A stretch of DNA of 64,000 bases from Gemmatimonadota bacterium (lineage in GTDB: Bacteria; Gemmatimonadota; Gemmatimonadetes; Longimicrobiales; Gaopeijiaceae): the NCBI GenBank assembly GCA_028873815.1, contig JAPPNN010000018.1, forward strand, positions 62,001 through 126,000, given 5' to 3'. Shown here piece after piece: positions 46,975-57,651 of this stretch; position 1 is the stretch's first letter; every line of letters begins with the position of its first letter. Made by a program: the position numbers and the translations under genes. The notes beneath the pieces were generated by a model that saw only the letters and a program-made list of their open reading frames with translations, had not been told where the DNA came from and made no database searches.

Positions 46975-49326
46975 TCAGAAGAACGTATCCCCCAACAGAT
47001 GCACTCTGAGGACCGCATCCGGGCGCCCGACCCTGCCGAACCTGAAGCCCCTGGCCAGGTCCAGGCGGACGATCCCGTCCATGAAGACGAGGCCGACGCC
47101 AGCGGCGTAGAGATTGTCGTCCCCGGTGGACACCCAGTCCGCAAAAGCGGACGCGCGCAGGAAACGAACCGGCTGCTGCAGGTCCAGTCTTGCGCCCCAT
47201 ACCCGGTCCTCCCGTACCGAATTGCGATGGCCCCTAAGCCAGTTGGCACTGCTTCCCAGGTTCCACAGGTCCAGCCGCGCCGGGTCTCCCCACACCGCCG
47301 CCGCCCCACCCTGCATGCCGAGCGACCTGCCCCCGCCCAGGGGCACGACCAGTACGGCTTCGGCGATGGCCTTCACGTGCGGATTGTCGCCCATCGATCC
47401 CCGCACCAGCGTCCGGCCCCCTCCCGCCAGCGCCCCGTCGCGGCCTCCCCACCACGGCCGCCACCCGAGCGAGGCTCCGAAGCGGTCACGCTGCACGCCC
47501 GTCCCGATCTCGGTGTCGCGTTCACCGAAAATGGTCAGCGAAAGCCAGTTGCGCTGACCCCCTCCCGGCAGGATGCGCAGCGAAGCGCCCGTGGACCAGT
47601 GAAAGGCCGTGGAGTCGCCTTCGGTCAGGATGACATCGGGACTGCCACCGCCCCCTCCGGCGTCCAGTTCACCACTTCGCAGGTCCCGGTAGAAGGACAT
47701 CCACAGCCTGTGGCCCGGACGGTCGCGCTGGAAGGTCAGATCCATGTCGGGAATGTCCAGGTCGCGGGTCGCCACTCTCGTCGTGAACAGGACTCTGGAC
47801 CGTCCGAAGTCGCGGAGCACCCTGGTGCCGACCGAAACGCCCTCAACCGGGTTGTAGCGCAACAGCCGCAGCGTTTTGACGGGCGGCTCCAGTATCCACG
47901 GGCTCGCCTCGTGTGCCTCGGGTCCTCCCTCGCCCGTCCCGATCGCGGCCAGGTCGGAGGCGATCCCCGCCAGCAGCTCCGGGTCGACGGGGCCTCCACG
48001 TTCTTCCCAGATCGTCGGGGGCAGCAGCGTGCTCTCGGTCAGCGCCACCCGGTCCTCGGGCGTGATGGTGACCGCTTCGTCGGAATCGGCCGACTCCAGA
48101 TCGCCCCCGATGCTGTCACCAGGCTGCCCCCAGCGTTCGAGAGCCTCCACGGCGGTCGCCGGCATGCCCGCCGGCACCTCCGCTCCACGCTCGCGGATGT
48201 CCTCGACTTCGAGCGTCCAGTCGAAGGCCACCGGCATGGTGGGCACTACGTCCGCGTCTGCGCCGTCGTCCATCCGGACCGTCATGTGCGCCTCCAGCAC
48301 CACACTGCGTGGAAGCCAGTGCTTCAGCTCCCACAGTCCGTAGTCGACCACCATCGCGGAAATGTCCAGTTCCAGCGGAGCCATCAGCCCGTTGATCGCT
48401 CCGCTCACCACCCGCTCGAAGATGCCGGGCCGGGCACGCGCCGAATCCCGGTCGGCGCCGGGGTCGTCCGCCGTTATCGCCAGGCCCAGGCTCCACCCAT
48501 CGTCGTGCCGAAGCTGCCAGGACAGCTCGGAGTCGACCCGCTTGGCCGGCCGGGAAGCCACGCGCACCAGGTTGAAGGACTCGCGGTCGACCCACATGAT
48601 CGCGGAAACGAGCCGGATACTGCGGATGCGCGGAATCACGGTCACGGCAACGACATCGATCGAGCGGCCGTCGGCCAGCTGCACGGAGAGCGTGTCGCCC
48701 GAGCGGTACTGGTAGTAGCGCTCCGCATCGGTGGCGAGCGGGCTTCTTGTTACGGGGCCACCCCCACCCTCCTCTGCGTCGGTGGCGCCGAACACGAACG
48801 GATCCCACAGCGGATTGGACGCGTGACGGTCCAGCCCGAGCCCGGGGAAGAACTGGCGGCGATCGTTCGGCCCGATCCCGGGATGGCGAAGCCGGGACCC
48901 CAGGACGTGCACCACGGAGGGCTCGCTGCGCGACCAGCGGATCCGCGTCACGCGCTCGCCGTTCACCCAGGGCCGGTCGCGGCGAAGGGCGGGGGCCCGG
49001 AAGTCGACGCGCTCCCGCGTCAGGCCGGTGTACGAATCGATTCCGAGCCGCGCGGTGTCGCGGGCGGCCTTCACGCCCAGCACGAGGCGGCGGGCGGTCT
49101 CGTCGAGGTAGGCAGCAGTGTCGGCTTCCTGGGCCGCAACCGGGCCATATGCGGTCGCAGCCAGAAAGGACAGGAGGAGCAGGATAGCGCTCGAAGATCG
49201 CAGTTTCGGCTCCAGGGCTGGAAAAAGGTGAGTCCTCGCGGATGGATCGGCAGAGGCCCAGCCGACGAATAAGGCTAACAGCAAAAAGTGTACCGCTCTT
49301 GACGATCGACGGTCTCCCGACATCAA
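46975..49326 (-). CDS. Probable outer-membrane beta-barrel protein, exported
   Basis: Alternating amphipathic C-terminal half, LLGDTFF terminus; signal peptide region uncertain. Confidence 0.55.
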   Translation of the reverse strand: MMSGDRRSSRAVHFLLLALFVGWASADPSARTHLFPALEPKLRSSSAILLLLSFLAATAYGPVAAQEADTAAYLDETARRLVLGVKAARDTARLGIDSYTGLTRERVDFRAPALRRDRPWVNGERVTRIRWSRSEPSVVHVLGSRLRHPGIGPNDRRQFFPGLGLDRHASNPLWDPFVFGATDAEEGGGGPVTRSPLATDAERYYQYRSGDTLSVQLADGRSIDVVAVTVIPRIRSIRLVSAIMWVDRESFNLVRVASRPAKRVDSELSWQLRHDDGWSLGLAITADDPGADRDSARARPGIFERVVSGAINGLMAPLELDISAMVVDYGLWELKHWLPRSVVLEAHMTVRMDDGADADVVPTMPVAFDWTLEVEDIRERGAEVPAGMPATAVEALERWGQPGDSIGGDLESADSDEAVTITPEDRVALTESTLLPPTIWEERGGPVDPELLAGIASDLAAIGTGEGGPEAHEASPWILEPPVKTLRLLRYNPVEGVSVGTRVLRDFGRSRVLFTTRVATRDLDIPDMDLTFQRDRPGHRLWMSFYRDLRSGELDAGGGGGSPDVILTEGDSTAFHWSTGASLRILPGGGQRNWLSLTIFGERDTEIGTGVQRDRFGASLGWRPWWGGRDGALAGGGRTLVRGSMGDNPHVKAIAEAVLVVPLGGGRSLGMQGGAAAVWGDPARLDLWNLGSSANWLRGHRNSVREDRVWGARLDLQQPVRFLRASAFADWVSTGDDNLYAAGVGLVFMDGIVRLDLARGFRFGRVGRPDAVLRVHLLGDTFF

Positions 49327-49334
49327 ATGCCTTC

Positions 49335-50975
49335 ATGAAGCTGAACGGCAAAGCATACACCCTGGACATCCTCCGTGGTGACCTGTTCGGGGGCGTGACG
49401 TCGGCGGTCGTGGCGTTGCCCGTGGCCCTTGCGTTCGGTGTGGCCTCTGGCCTGGGCGCGGCCGCCGGTCTCTACAGCGTGATTGCGGTCGGGTTCTTCG
49501 CGTCGGTATTCGGGGGCACCCGTTCACAGATCTCCGGGCCGACGGGACCCATGACGGTCGCGATGGCGGTGGTGATCACGACGCACGCGTCCACGCTCGC
49601 CGAGGCGTTCACGATCGTGATACTGGGAGGAGTGCTGCAGATCCTGCTGGGGCTGCTGCGGATGGGGCGGTTCGTCGTCTACACGCCCTACGTAGTGATC
49701 TCCGGGTTCATGTCCGGAGTCGGACTGATCATCATGCTGATCCAGGCGCTGCCGTTCCTTGGCGCGGCACCCGCCAGCGGCGGACCCCTGGGGGCACTCC
49801 GCGCACTGCCCGACGCGCTTGGCGCACTCAACCCGGGTGCCCTCGCTCTCGCCGCCATCTCGCTGGCCATCGCCGTATCGTGGCCCCGGCGATTTGCGAA
49901 GTACCTGCCCGGCCTGCTGGTCGCACTGCTGGCGGGTACGGCTCTTTCCCTGATGTGGCTGGGCAACGTGCCGGTCATCGGAGAAATACCCTCGGGGCTG
50001 CCGCGAATGCAGTTGGAACTGCCAACCGCGGGCTTCCTGATCGGCGCTTTCCAGCCCGCCCTGATCCTGGCGCTTCTCGGCTCGGTGGACAGCCTGCTTA
50101 CATCGCTCGTCGCGGATTCGCTTACCGGAACGCGTCACAACCCGAATCGCGAACTCGTGGGCCAGGGCATCGGCAACATGGTGTCGGGGGTATTCGGGGG
50201 ACTGCCCGGCGCCGGCGCCACCATGGGCACGGTGACCAACATCCGCGCCGGCGGCACGACCCAGGTGTCCGGGGCGCTGCGCGCACTCCTCGTCCTGGCG
50301 CTTGTGCTGGGGCTCGGGCAGTATGTCGAACCGATTCCCCACGCCGTCCTCGCGGGGATCCTGATGAAGGTCGGCTGGGACATCATCGACTGGCCGCTGC
50401 TCACTCGCATCCATCGGATCCGTCGCGAACACCTCCTGGTGATGCTGCTCACCCTCGGGTTGACCGTATTCGTCGACCTGGTCACGGCGGTGGCCATAGG
50501 CCTGATCGCGGCCGGCATGGTGCACGCCCGGCAAATCGAGGGGCTGGAGCTGGACAGCGTGGTTTCCGTGCCCATGCTGGACCACGTGTTGTTCGCCGGT
50601 CTCGCGGGCGCCGAGGACCTCGATCTCTACGCCGCGCGCGTGGGCCTTGTGCGTCTCAACGGCAACTTCACGGTCGCCTCTTCACAGAAGCTCTACAGCG
50701 TGGTCGGGGAGGACATCAAGGACCACGAGGTCGTCATATTCGACTTCACCGGGGCGAAGCACATCGATGACAGTGCGGCCATGACCATCAGCCGGCTCAT
50801 CACCACCGCAAGGGCCCAGCACACCGAGTGCATCGCCATGGGTCTCGCCGGTTCGGTCGCGCGGACCCTGGGCACGCTCGACACCCTGCGCGAAGTACCC
50901 GAGAGCCACGTGGTGGACACGATGGACGAGGCCCGGGAGATCGCGTTCCAGCTGCTGACGGAAACGGTACACTGA
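49335..50975 (+). CDS. SulP-family anion transporter with STAS domain
   Basis: GDLFGGVTSAVVALPVALAFGVASGLGAAAGLYS; C-terminal STAS (VVIFDFTGAKHIDDSAAMTI). Confidence 0.92.
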   Translation: MKLNGKAYTLDILRGDLFGGVTSAVVALPVALAFGVASGLGAAAGLYSVIAVGFFASVFGGTRSQISGPTGPMTVAMAVVITTHASTLAEAFTIVILGGVLQILLGLLRMGRFVVYTPYVVISGFMSGVGLIIMLIQALPFLGAAPASGGPLGALRALPDALGALNPGALALAAISLAIAVSWPRRFAKYLPGLLVALLAGTALSLMWLGNVPVIGEIPSGLPRMQLELPTAGFLIGAFQPALILALLGSVDSLLTSLVADSLTGTRHNPNRELVGQGIGNMVSGVFGGLPGAGATMGTVTNIRAGGTTQVSGALRALLVLALVLGLGQYVEPIPHAVLAGILMKVGWDIIDWPLLTRIHRIRREHLLVMLLTLGLTVFVDLVTAVAIGLIAAGMVHARQIEGLELDSVVSVPMLDHVLFAGLAGAEDLDLYAARVGLVRLNGNFTVASSQKLYSVVGEDIKDHEVVIFDFTGAKHIDDSAAMTISRLITTARAQHTECIAMGLAGSVARTLGTLDTLREVPESHVVDTMDEAREIAFQLLTETVH

Positions 50976-51059
50976 CCCTGGCAGCCTGCCGACAAATCCC
51001 GCCGGCATTCGAACGGCGATGCACCCGGGGCGGGTCGCTCGACGCCGGGGATCCTGCCG

Positions 51060-52406
51060 CTACCCGGCTCCTCCCTGCATCACCTTCTGCGCCTGCGCCC
51101 TTCCGAGCGCCACCGACAGCATGATCCACATCGCCGCCAGCGGCCCCGTCGACACCGCAACCCACACGAGCGTCAGCCCGAGCAGCGCGAAGGCACCATC
51201 GATCCCGGCACCTGCGAGGTCCCCACCCCGATACAGGAACACGTCGACGACCGGCTTGGCCTTGTACTTTTCCGACGGCGTCACGACGCTGAAAAGCGTC
51301 TCGCGGGACGGTCGCGAAATGGCGTAGCGGGTCGCCCGGTGCACGGCCTGGAAGATCAGCATGACGCCGTAGACCGGCCACACCGCGAGCACAGCGAATC
51401 CCGCCAGGGTCACGAGCGGCAGGATCGCCAGCGTCCACCCCACGCCCAGCTTCCGGATCACGTGCGTGGTGATGAAGATCTGCGTGATCAGCGTCGCGGT
51501 CTGCGCCATCCAGTCGAACAGCGCGAAGTTGCCGAGCAGCTGGCTGAAAGTGTCCGAATCGCCCAGGATGATGTTGGCCTGGGTGAAGTAGATCAGCGTG
51601 TTGGACACGGCCATGAACACGACCCACAGGCCCACTCCGAGCAGATAAGGCGAGGTCACGACCGCGCGGGCGCCGTCCCAGAAGGTGCCCCCGATCACAT
51701 CGTCGCGGCCGGCGCCTTCTCCCCCCTTCGACCCGTCCCCGCCGGCCCCGCTGCTGAGCGCTTCCATCGCGGACGCGTCCGACTGCACCGCCATCCGCTC
51801 CAGCATGAGCATGACGACAATCGCCGCCGCGAAGAAGGCCGCCCCGATCAGCATGAGGCCGGCCGGAAGGTAGGGACTCTCCGTCCAATTGCTGATGACG
51901 GTGGTCCACCAGCTTCCGCATATCGCTCCCAGCGTGCCCCCAATCCCGATGAAGGCGAACATCCTCTTGCCCTGGTCGACGTTGAAGATGTCCACCATGA
52001 ACGCCCAGAACACGCTGGTGGTGAACAGATTGATGACCGTGAGCCAGATGTAGAAGGAGTAGCCCACGCCCCGTGAGAGCGCGGTCTGCGCATCCGTGCC
52101 GATCAGGCCACCCCCCGACCGCACATCCTGAATCAGCAGCGCGGCGAACCCGATCAGGCACACGATCACGAAGAGGTACGCAACCGGGATGAAGCGGCGC
52201 CGGTTCGTGCGTGCTACGACGCCGCCGAATGCGAGGACCGCGCCGAGCGATGCGAAGCAGTTGATCGCAAAAAGCCAGCGCAGTTCGTCCATGCCGCGCG
52301 CGACGCCCATCGCCTCGCGCACCGGGCGGAGGAAGAAGTACCCGCAGAGAATGACGAAGAAGAAGAGCGCGGACATGGCAGCCAGCGGAAGCTCGCCGCG
52401 CTTCAT
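51060..52406 (-). CDS. ATP/ADP-translocase-like (NTP exchange/MFS-like) membrane protein
   Basis: GYFFLRPVREAMGV..., 12-TM pattern, YKAKPVVDVFLYRGGD motif. Confidence 0.75.
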   Translation of the reverse strand: MKRGELPLAAMSALFFFVILCGYFFLRPVREAMGVARGMDELRWLFAINCFASLGAVLAFGGVVARTNRRRFIPVAYLFVIVCLIGFAALLIQDVRSGGGLIGTDAQTALSRGVGYSFYIWLTVINLFTTSVFWAFMVDIFNVDQGKRMFAFIGIGGTLGAICGSWWTTVISNWTESPYLPAGLMLIGAAFFAAAIVVMLMLERMAVQSDASAMEALSSGAGGDGSKGGEGAGRDDVIGGTFWDGARAVVTSPYLLGVGLWVVFMAVSNTLIYFTQANIILGDSDTFSQLLGNFALFDWMAQTATLITQIFITTHVIRKLGVGWTLAILPLVTLAGFAVLAVWPVYGVMLIFQAVHRATRYAISRPSRETLFSVVTPSEKYKAKPVVDVFLYRGGDLAGAGIDGAFALLGLTLVWVAVSTGPLAAMWIMLSVALGRAQAQKVMQGGAG

Positions 52407-52668
52407 GTTGATGATTCGGTTCACGGCGTCGCCCTGCGGAAGCGAGAGATACCCACCCGGCCATTGACGTACCCGAAAAGAAGCCCATCCTCCAACGGAG
52501 GCAAGTTGCGAACGTTTCCGCGACCGAGCTCCAGGAACACACCACAACAGCCATGACGATTTCGCCGCGTCCGGCCCGATTGCGACAGCCGGCCCGATTC
52601 CGCCGGCCCCCCCGATCGCCGCGGCCTGTCCGATTCCTGCTTCCGGCACAGCGCCCTCGGTACACCTG

Positions 52669-54003
52669 GTGAAGGCGTCCTCGCGAGACGTGGCGCGCGC
52701 AGTGGTATCGCGCCTCACCGGCACGCGCCCCGAGGAAGCGGGCATCGTCCTGCTTTCCGCAGCCTATTTCTTCTTCATCCTGTCGGCGTACTACGTGCTG
52801 CGTCCCATACGCGACGCGTTCGGAGTCGCCGGCGGCCCGGAGAACATTCCCTGGCTCTTTACGGCCACGCTGGGAGGGATGCTCGTCGCCCACCCGATCT
52901 TCGCCTCCATCGTCTCCCGCTGGCCGCGGAAGCGGTTTGTGACGGTCACGTATCGCTTTTTCATGCTAAACCTTTTGGTTTACTATCTCCTCCTGACCGG
53001 ATTGGGCGAGAGTCCGGCGGCCATCTGGGTGGGACGGACGTTCTTCGTCTGGATCAGTGTATTCAACCTCTTCGTGGTCTCTGTTTTCTGGTCCTTCATG
53101 ACGGACATCTACAGGGAGCGCCAGAGTCGGCGGCTGTTCGGCCTGATCGGTGTGGGAGGGACGATCGGCGGCATCGTCGGATCCTCGACCACCGCGTTCC
53201 TGGCAGAGACGATAAGTCCGCCCACGCTGTTCTGGTTGTCGATCCTGTTGCTCGAGTGCGCGGTCTTCTGCCTGAAAGGACTTGATCGACGGGTGGAAGT
53301 GCGACGGCATCGCGTGCCGGACCCCGGCCGGCCCCCTCTCGACAGACCACAACCCGCCGACCCCATCATCGGCGGCTCGGCCCTGGACGGGATCAAGAGG
53401 GTGGTCGCCTCTCCTTACCTGCTCGGCATCTGCGTGTTCATGCTCCTCTTCACGATCGGATCGACGTTCCTGTACAACATCCAGGCCGGTATCATCGCGC
53501 GAACGTTTGCCAGTCTCGAGGAGCAGACGTCGGTCTTTGCCCGCATCGACCTGGCGGTGAACACGCTGACGCTGCTGACCCAGCTGTTCCTGACGGGAAG
53601 ACTCATTCGGTGGCTCGGGGTCGGCCTGACGCTCGCCCTTCTGCCCCTGATCAGCATCGCCGGCTTCCTCGCCCTGGGCGCCGCGCCCGTCTTTGCGGTT
53701 TTCGTTGTCTTCCAGGTGCTGAGGCGCGCTGGCAACTTCGCGCTCGCGGTCCCGGCCCGTGAGGTTCTCTACACCGTCCTGCCCCGCCGCGACAAGTACA
53801 AGGCGAAGAACTTCAACGACACCTTCGTCTACCGTGCGGGCGACCAGGTCGGGGCGTGGTCCTTCGCGGGATTCGGGGCGTTGGGGCTGGGCACCGCCGC
53901 GATGGCCTGGTCGATGGCGCCGGTTGCGGCCGTGTGGCTGGGGGTTGCGTTGTGGCTGGGGAGGCGGCAGAAGGAGCTGGCGGGACGAGGGGGCAGCAAC
54001 TAG
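52669..54003 (+). CDS. ATP/ADP-translocase-like membrane protein (paralog)
   Basis: AYYVLRPIRDAFGVAGG..., YKAKNFNDTFVYRAGDQ; divergent from its paralog. Confidence 0.75.
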   Translation: MKASSRDVARAVVSRLTGTRPEEAGIVLLSAAYFFFILSAYYVLRPIRDAFGVAGGPENIPWLFTATLGGMLVAHPIFASIVSRWPRKRFVTVTYRFFMLNLLVYYLLLTGLGESPAAIWVGRTFFVWISVFNLFVVSVFWSFMTDIYRERQSRRLFGLIGVGGTIGGIVGSSTTAFLAETISPPTLFWLSILLLECAVFCLKGLDRRVEVRRHRVPDPGRPPLDRPQPADPIIGGSALDGIKRVVASPYLLGICVFMLLFTIGSTFLYNIQAGIIARTFASLEEQTSVFARIDLAVNTLTLLTQLFLTGRLIRWLGVGLTLALLPLISIAGFLALGAAPVFAVFVVFQVLRRAGNFALAVPAREVLYTVLPRRDKYKAKNFNDTFVYRAGDQVGAWSFAGFGALGLGTAAMAWSMAPVAAVWLGVALWLGRRQKELAGRGGSN

Positions 54004-54959
54004 TCGTTCCTTATCAGCCTATTGCGAACGATGTACTCGACATCCAGATCGTCACGCTCAATGCCCCAGACCGCGTCATCCGTGATGAGCTTCAACTCGA
54101 GATCAACAGGGGTCAGCGCCCGGGCCACAGGGTTGCCCTCGCCATTCAGCACCCACCACTCGTGGAGGCTTTCGCCGGTGTCCGATGCCACCGGATCGAA
54201 CCGCTCGGAAGCGTCCCCCTCTCCGGTCCACGCCCGGCGCTCGACGACGAGCAGGCCGCGCTTGCCGAAGCCCGACAGGTCCGCGTCGCCAAAGGGCTGG
54301 GAAAGGGACGAGCCTCCGAACACATCGCGCCGTTCCCAGCGCTGCGTCCAGATCAGGTCCAGACTGCGGCCCTCCGAATCCATGCGTACATAGGGCGTTT
54401 CCGTTAGCTCACCGCGGGCGATGGCAGTCGACATCGGTGGTGTAAGACCCAGGAACGTGCCGTCGCGCAATGGGGCGACGGGCCGCAAGAACCCCTCGTC
54501 ACCGCTGGACGGGCTGGGCCGAGAGGATGCCAAACCCAGGAATCGCCCCGCGAGGTCGAAATAGCTTGCGCGGCTGGCGAGCACGTCCCAGACCCACAGC
54601 GAGTCGCCATGAAATCCCAGTGTGTAGGGATACTGGAACTCACCGGGTCCCTCACCCCTCCGACCCAGCGACCCGGCCGGGACGCCACCCGCTGTCCATC
54701 GTCGGACCAAGCCCTCTCCCGGGTGTGTCGTATACAACAGTCCATCCGGGCCCAGGGCCATGTGGGCGATCGGGTCGAATACATGGTCGGGATCGTCGAT
54801 AGACCCGATGGTGGCCTCGCGGTCGGACAGCGTCCACGGGAGGGTGGCGAGGGGATCGGGCAGGGAAGCTGGATCGGGCTGGCACCCCGACGCGGTGATC
54901 ACGGCGGTCGAGGCCAGGGCCGCCAGCGCGGACAGGGACGTCGGATTGAGCTTCTTCAT
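54000..54959 (-). CDS. 6-bladed beta-propeller lipoprotein
   Basis: ASGC lipobox; LGRRGEGPGEFQYPYTLGF motif. Confidence 0.75.
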   Translation of the reverse strand: MKKLNPTSLSALAALASTAVITASGCQPDPASLPDPLATLPWTLSDREATIGSIDDPDHVFDPIAHMALGPDGLLYTTHPGEGLVRRWTAGGVPAGSLGRRGEGPGEFQYPYTLGFHGDSLWVWDVLASRASYFDLAGRFLGLASSRPSPSSGDEGFLRPVAPLRDGTFLGLTPPMSTAIARGELTETPYVRMDSEGRSLDLIWTQRWERRDVFGGSSLSQPFGDADLSGFGKRGLLVVERRAWTGEGDASERFDPVASDTGESLHEWWVLNGEGNPVARALTPVDLELKLITDDAVWGIERDDLDVEYIVRNRLIRND

Positions 54960-54985
54960 GACAACCCGCGCGCTGTTGACGCCCC

Positions 54986-56170
54986 TCAGAACGCTGAAAT
55001 CCCCGTGACCGTCTGACCCAGAATCAGCGAGTGGACGTCGTGGGTCCCCTCGTAGGTGTAGACCGACTCCAGGTTGGCCATGTGGCGCATGGCGGAGTAC
55101 TCGGCGAGGATCCCGTTGGCGCCGAGCAACCGCCGCGCCTCGCGCGCGATGTCACACGCCATGTTGACGTTCGCGCGCTTCGCCAGGCTGACCTGCTGCG
55201 GCGTCATCGTACCCTGGTCCTTCAGGCGCCCCAACCGCAGGCACAGCAACTGCCCCTGCGTGATCAAGGTCAGCATGTCCGCGATGCGAACCTGCTGGAT
55301 CTGCTTCCCCGCGATGACCCCCTCGAACATGATGCGCTGCCCCGCGTAGTCCACCGCTTCGTGGAAGCAGCCCATGGCGGCGCCCACCGCGCCCCAGGAG
55401 ATCCCGTAACGCGCCTGGGTCAGGCACATCAACGGGTTCTTGATCCCCGAGGTCTCCGGCATCAGGGCGTCGGCGGGCAGGTGCACGTCCTCCAGGACAA
55501 TTTCGCTTGTATCGGATGCGAGAAGCGACAGCTTCCCCTTCTGGTCGCGGGCGCTGAACCCGGGGGTATCGGTGGGGACCACGAAGCCGCGAATGCCCCG
55601 TGAGTCGCCAGGCTCGGCAATCTGGGCCCAGATCACCGCCACGTCGGCCATCGAACCGTTGGTGATCCACATCTTGGTTCCGTTCAGCACCCAACCGTCC
55701 GAGGTCTCGCGGGCCCGGGTAATCATTCCTGCGGGATTCGACCCGTAGTCGGGCTCGGTGAGGCCGAAACAGCCGATCTTCTCGCCGGACGCGAGCGCGG
55801 GCAGCCATGTTCGGCGGTGTTCCTCGCTACCGAACGCGTGAATCGGGTACATGACCAGCGCGCCCTGCACGGACACGAACGACCGAATGCCGGAATCGCC
55901 GCGCTCCAGCTCCTGCATGATGAGCCCGTAGCAGACGTTGTTGAGTTCGGCGCATCCGTACTCGGCGGGCAGGTTGGCGCCCAGCATGCCGAGTTCCCCG
56001 ATTTCGGGGATCAGCTCGGTGGGGAAACGCCGCTCGGTGTATGCGTCGCCGATGATCGGCATGACCCGGTCTTCCACCCAATCCCGGATCGTGTCGCGGA
56101 CCATGCGCTCCTCTTCGGACAGGAGCGAATCCACATCGTAGAAGTCAATGCCGTCGAACCTGGCTGCCAT
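54986..56170 (-). CDS. Acyl-CoA dehydrogenase, glutaryl-CoA dehydrogenase-like
   Basis: CFGLTEPDYGSNPAGMITRA..GTKMWITNGSMADVAVIWAQ; YEGTHDVHSLILGQTVTG. Confidence 0.92.
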   Translation of the reverse strand: MAARFDGIDFYDVDSLLSEEERMVRDTIRDWVEDRVMPIIGDAYTERRFPTELIPEIGELGMLGANLPAEYGCAELNNVCYGLIMQELERGDSGIRSFVSVQGALVMYPIHAFGSEEHRRTWLPALASGEKIGCFGLTEPDYGSNPAGMITRARETSDGWVLNGTKMWITNGSMADVAVIWAQIAEPGDSRGIRGFVVPTDTPGFSARDQKGKLSLLASDTSEIVLEDVHLPADALMPETSGIKNPLMCLTQARYGISWGAVGAAMGCFHEAVDYAGQRIMFEGVIAGKQIQQVRIADMLTLITQGQLLCLRLGRLKDQGTMTPQQVSLAKRANVNMACDIAREARRLLGANGILAEYSAMRHMANLESVYTYEGTHDVHSLILGQTVTGISAF

Positions 56171-56248
56171 TCAACTCGTCTCCGGAAAGTGAATCGGTCG
56201 GACCGGCATCGATCCGGCCGCTGACCGCGCTGGTCACGAAATCTCGAC

Positions 56249-56620
56249 TCAACGCGGCCTGTGACGGAAGCGCAGCACCCCGTAGGTCAGTTCCCTCCCC
56301 GCCCGGGCACCCAGCCAGAACGTCGCCAGCACGGCCCCGATCCAGCCCCCGAGCAACATGGCGGAGGGCTGCTGGACGAAGTAGATCCACGCGGCGAGCA
56401 GGACCGCCATGACCGCGCCGCACATCCACCCCACCCGCCCCGCCTCCCCCCGCGCGGCCACCACGCAGTCCGCGCACCAGAGATGGCGGTCCAGCACACG
56501 GGCACGGCATCCGCGTCCGCAGCGGCCGCAGATCAGGTCCGCCGCGCTGTCGGGGCCACCGCCCTCACCCGAGCCACCGCCCCCGCCCCGCCGGCCCCCA
56601 GCACCCGGCCCCGCGCTCAC
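56249..56620 (-). CDS. Small zinc-ribbon/2-TM membrane protein
   Basis: GTG start at 56620 (VSAGPGAGG...); CGRCGRGCRARVLDRHLWCADC; GTGA overlap with the upstream IDH stop. Confidence 0.55.
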   Translation of the reverse strand: MSAGPGAGGRRGGGGGSGEGGGPDSAADLICGRCGRGCRARVLDRHLWCADCVVAARGEAGRVGWMCGAVMAVLLAAWIYFVQQPSAMLLGGWIGAVLATFWLGARAGRELTYGVLRFRHRPR

Positions 56621-57633
56621 GCCAACGCCCCGATCACCGCATCGGAGAACGCCGCCGTGCCGTGCGTACCACCCATGTCGCGCGTACGGGCCGACCCGTC
56701 GCTGATCACCAGGGACAGCGCCGCCCGCACCCGCGCCGCCACCTCGCCCTGACCCACATGGTCCAGCAGCATGCACCCGGACAGAAGCAGGCCCGTCGGG
56801 TTGGCCACACCCTGCCCCGCGATGTCCGGCGCGGAGCCGTGCACGGCCTCGAAGACCGCGTGGCTCTCGCCGATATTGCCCGCCGGCGCAAAGCCCAGCC
56901 CGCCCACGAGGCCCGCCATGAGGTCGCTCAGGATGTCGCCGAACATGTTCTCCATGACCAGGACGTCGAACCGGTAGGGATCCAGCACGAGGTACATGGC
57001 CGTCGCGTCGATGATCCGGTCCTCGAACGCGACCCTGTCCGCGTAGCGTTCTGCCATGCGCTGGCCGACTTCCAGGAACAGCCCCTGCGTGTGCTTCAGG
57101 ATGTTGGCCTTGTGCGCCAGCGTCACCTTGCGGCGGCCGTTCGCAACCGCGTAGTCGAACGCGAAGCGGACGATCCTCTCGGACCCGTAGCGCGTGGTGA
57201 TCATCACGGATTCCGCCGCCGCCTTGGGGTCGCGGTCCATACCGATGAAGTGCTCGACGCCGACGTACAGCCCCTCGGTGTTCTCCCGGATCAGCACAAG
57301 ATCGATGTCCTCGTAGCGGCCGCCGGGCAACATGGTCCGAACCGGGCGCACGTTGGCGAAGAGGTCGAAGTGCTTGCGAATGGCTACGTTGATGGAGCGA
57401 AACCCCGACCCCGACGGCGTGGTGAGCGGGCCCTTCAGCGCTACCCCGTTGGCCTCGATCGAATCGACGGTCTCGTTGGGCAGGGGGTTGCCGTGTGACG
57501 CCAACGCCCCGATTCCCGCATCCCGCTCGTCGTAATCGAGGTCCGCGCCCGCGGCCTCGAATACCCGAAGCACCGCGCCGGTCACCTCCGGGCCGATCCC
57601 GTCACCGGGAATCACTGTGATCGTCCTACTCAT
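56617..57633 (-). CDS. Isocitrate/isopropylmalate dehydrogenase family, probably NAD-IDH
   Basis: [43 protein letters not shown]. Confidence 0.9.
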   Translation of the reverse strand: MSRTITVIPGDGIGPEVTGAVLRVFEAAGADLDYDERDAGIGALASHGNPLPNETVDSIEANGVALKGPLTTPSGSGFRSINVAIRKHFDLFANVRPVRTMLPGGRYEDIDLVLIRENTEGLYVGVEHFIGMDRDPKAAAESVMITTRYGSERIVRFAFDYAVANGRRKVTLAHKANILKHTQGLFLEVGQRMAERYADRVAFEDRIIDATAMYLVLDPYRFDVLVMENMFGDILSDLMAGLVGGLGFAPAGNIGESHAVFEAVHGSAPDIAGQGVANPTGLLLSGCMLLDHVGQGEVAARVRAALSLVISDGSARTRDMGGTHGTAAFSDAVIGALA

Positions 57634-57651
57634 ATACTCATATACTCATGC

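Noticed and set aside
46891-49272. 793-aa plus-strand ORF opposite the OM protein
   Set aside because: Shadow ORF, Arg/Pro/Gln-rich, no domains
50800-52893. 697-aa minus-strand ORF overlapping the translocase-like gene
   Set aside because: Out-of-frame read of 51060..52406; low-complexity Arg/Gly-rich
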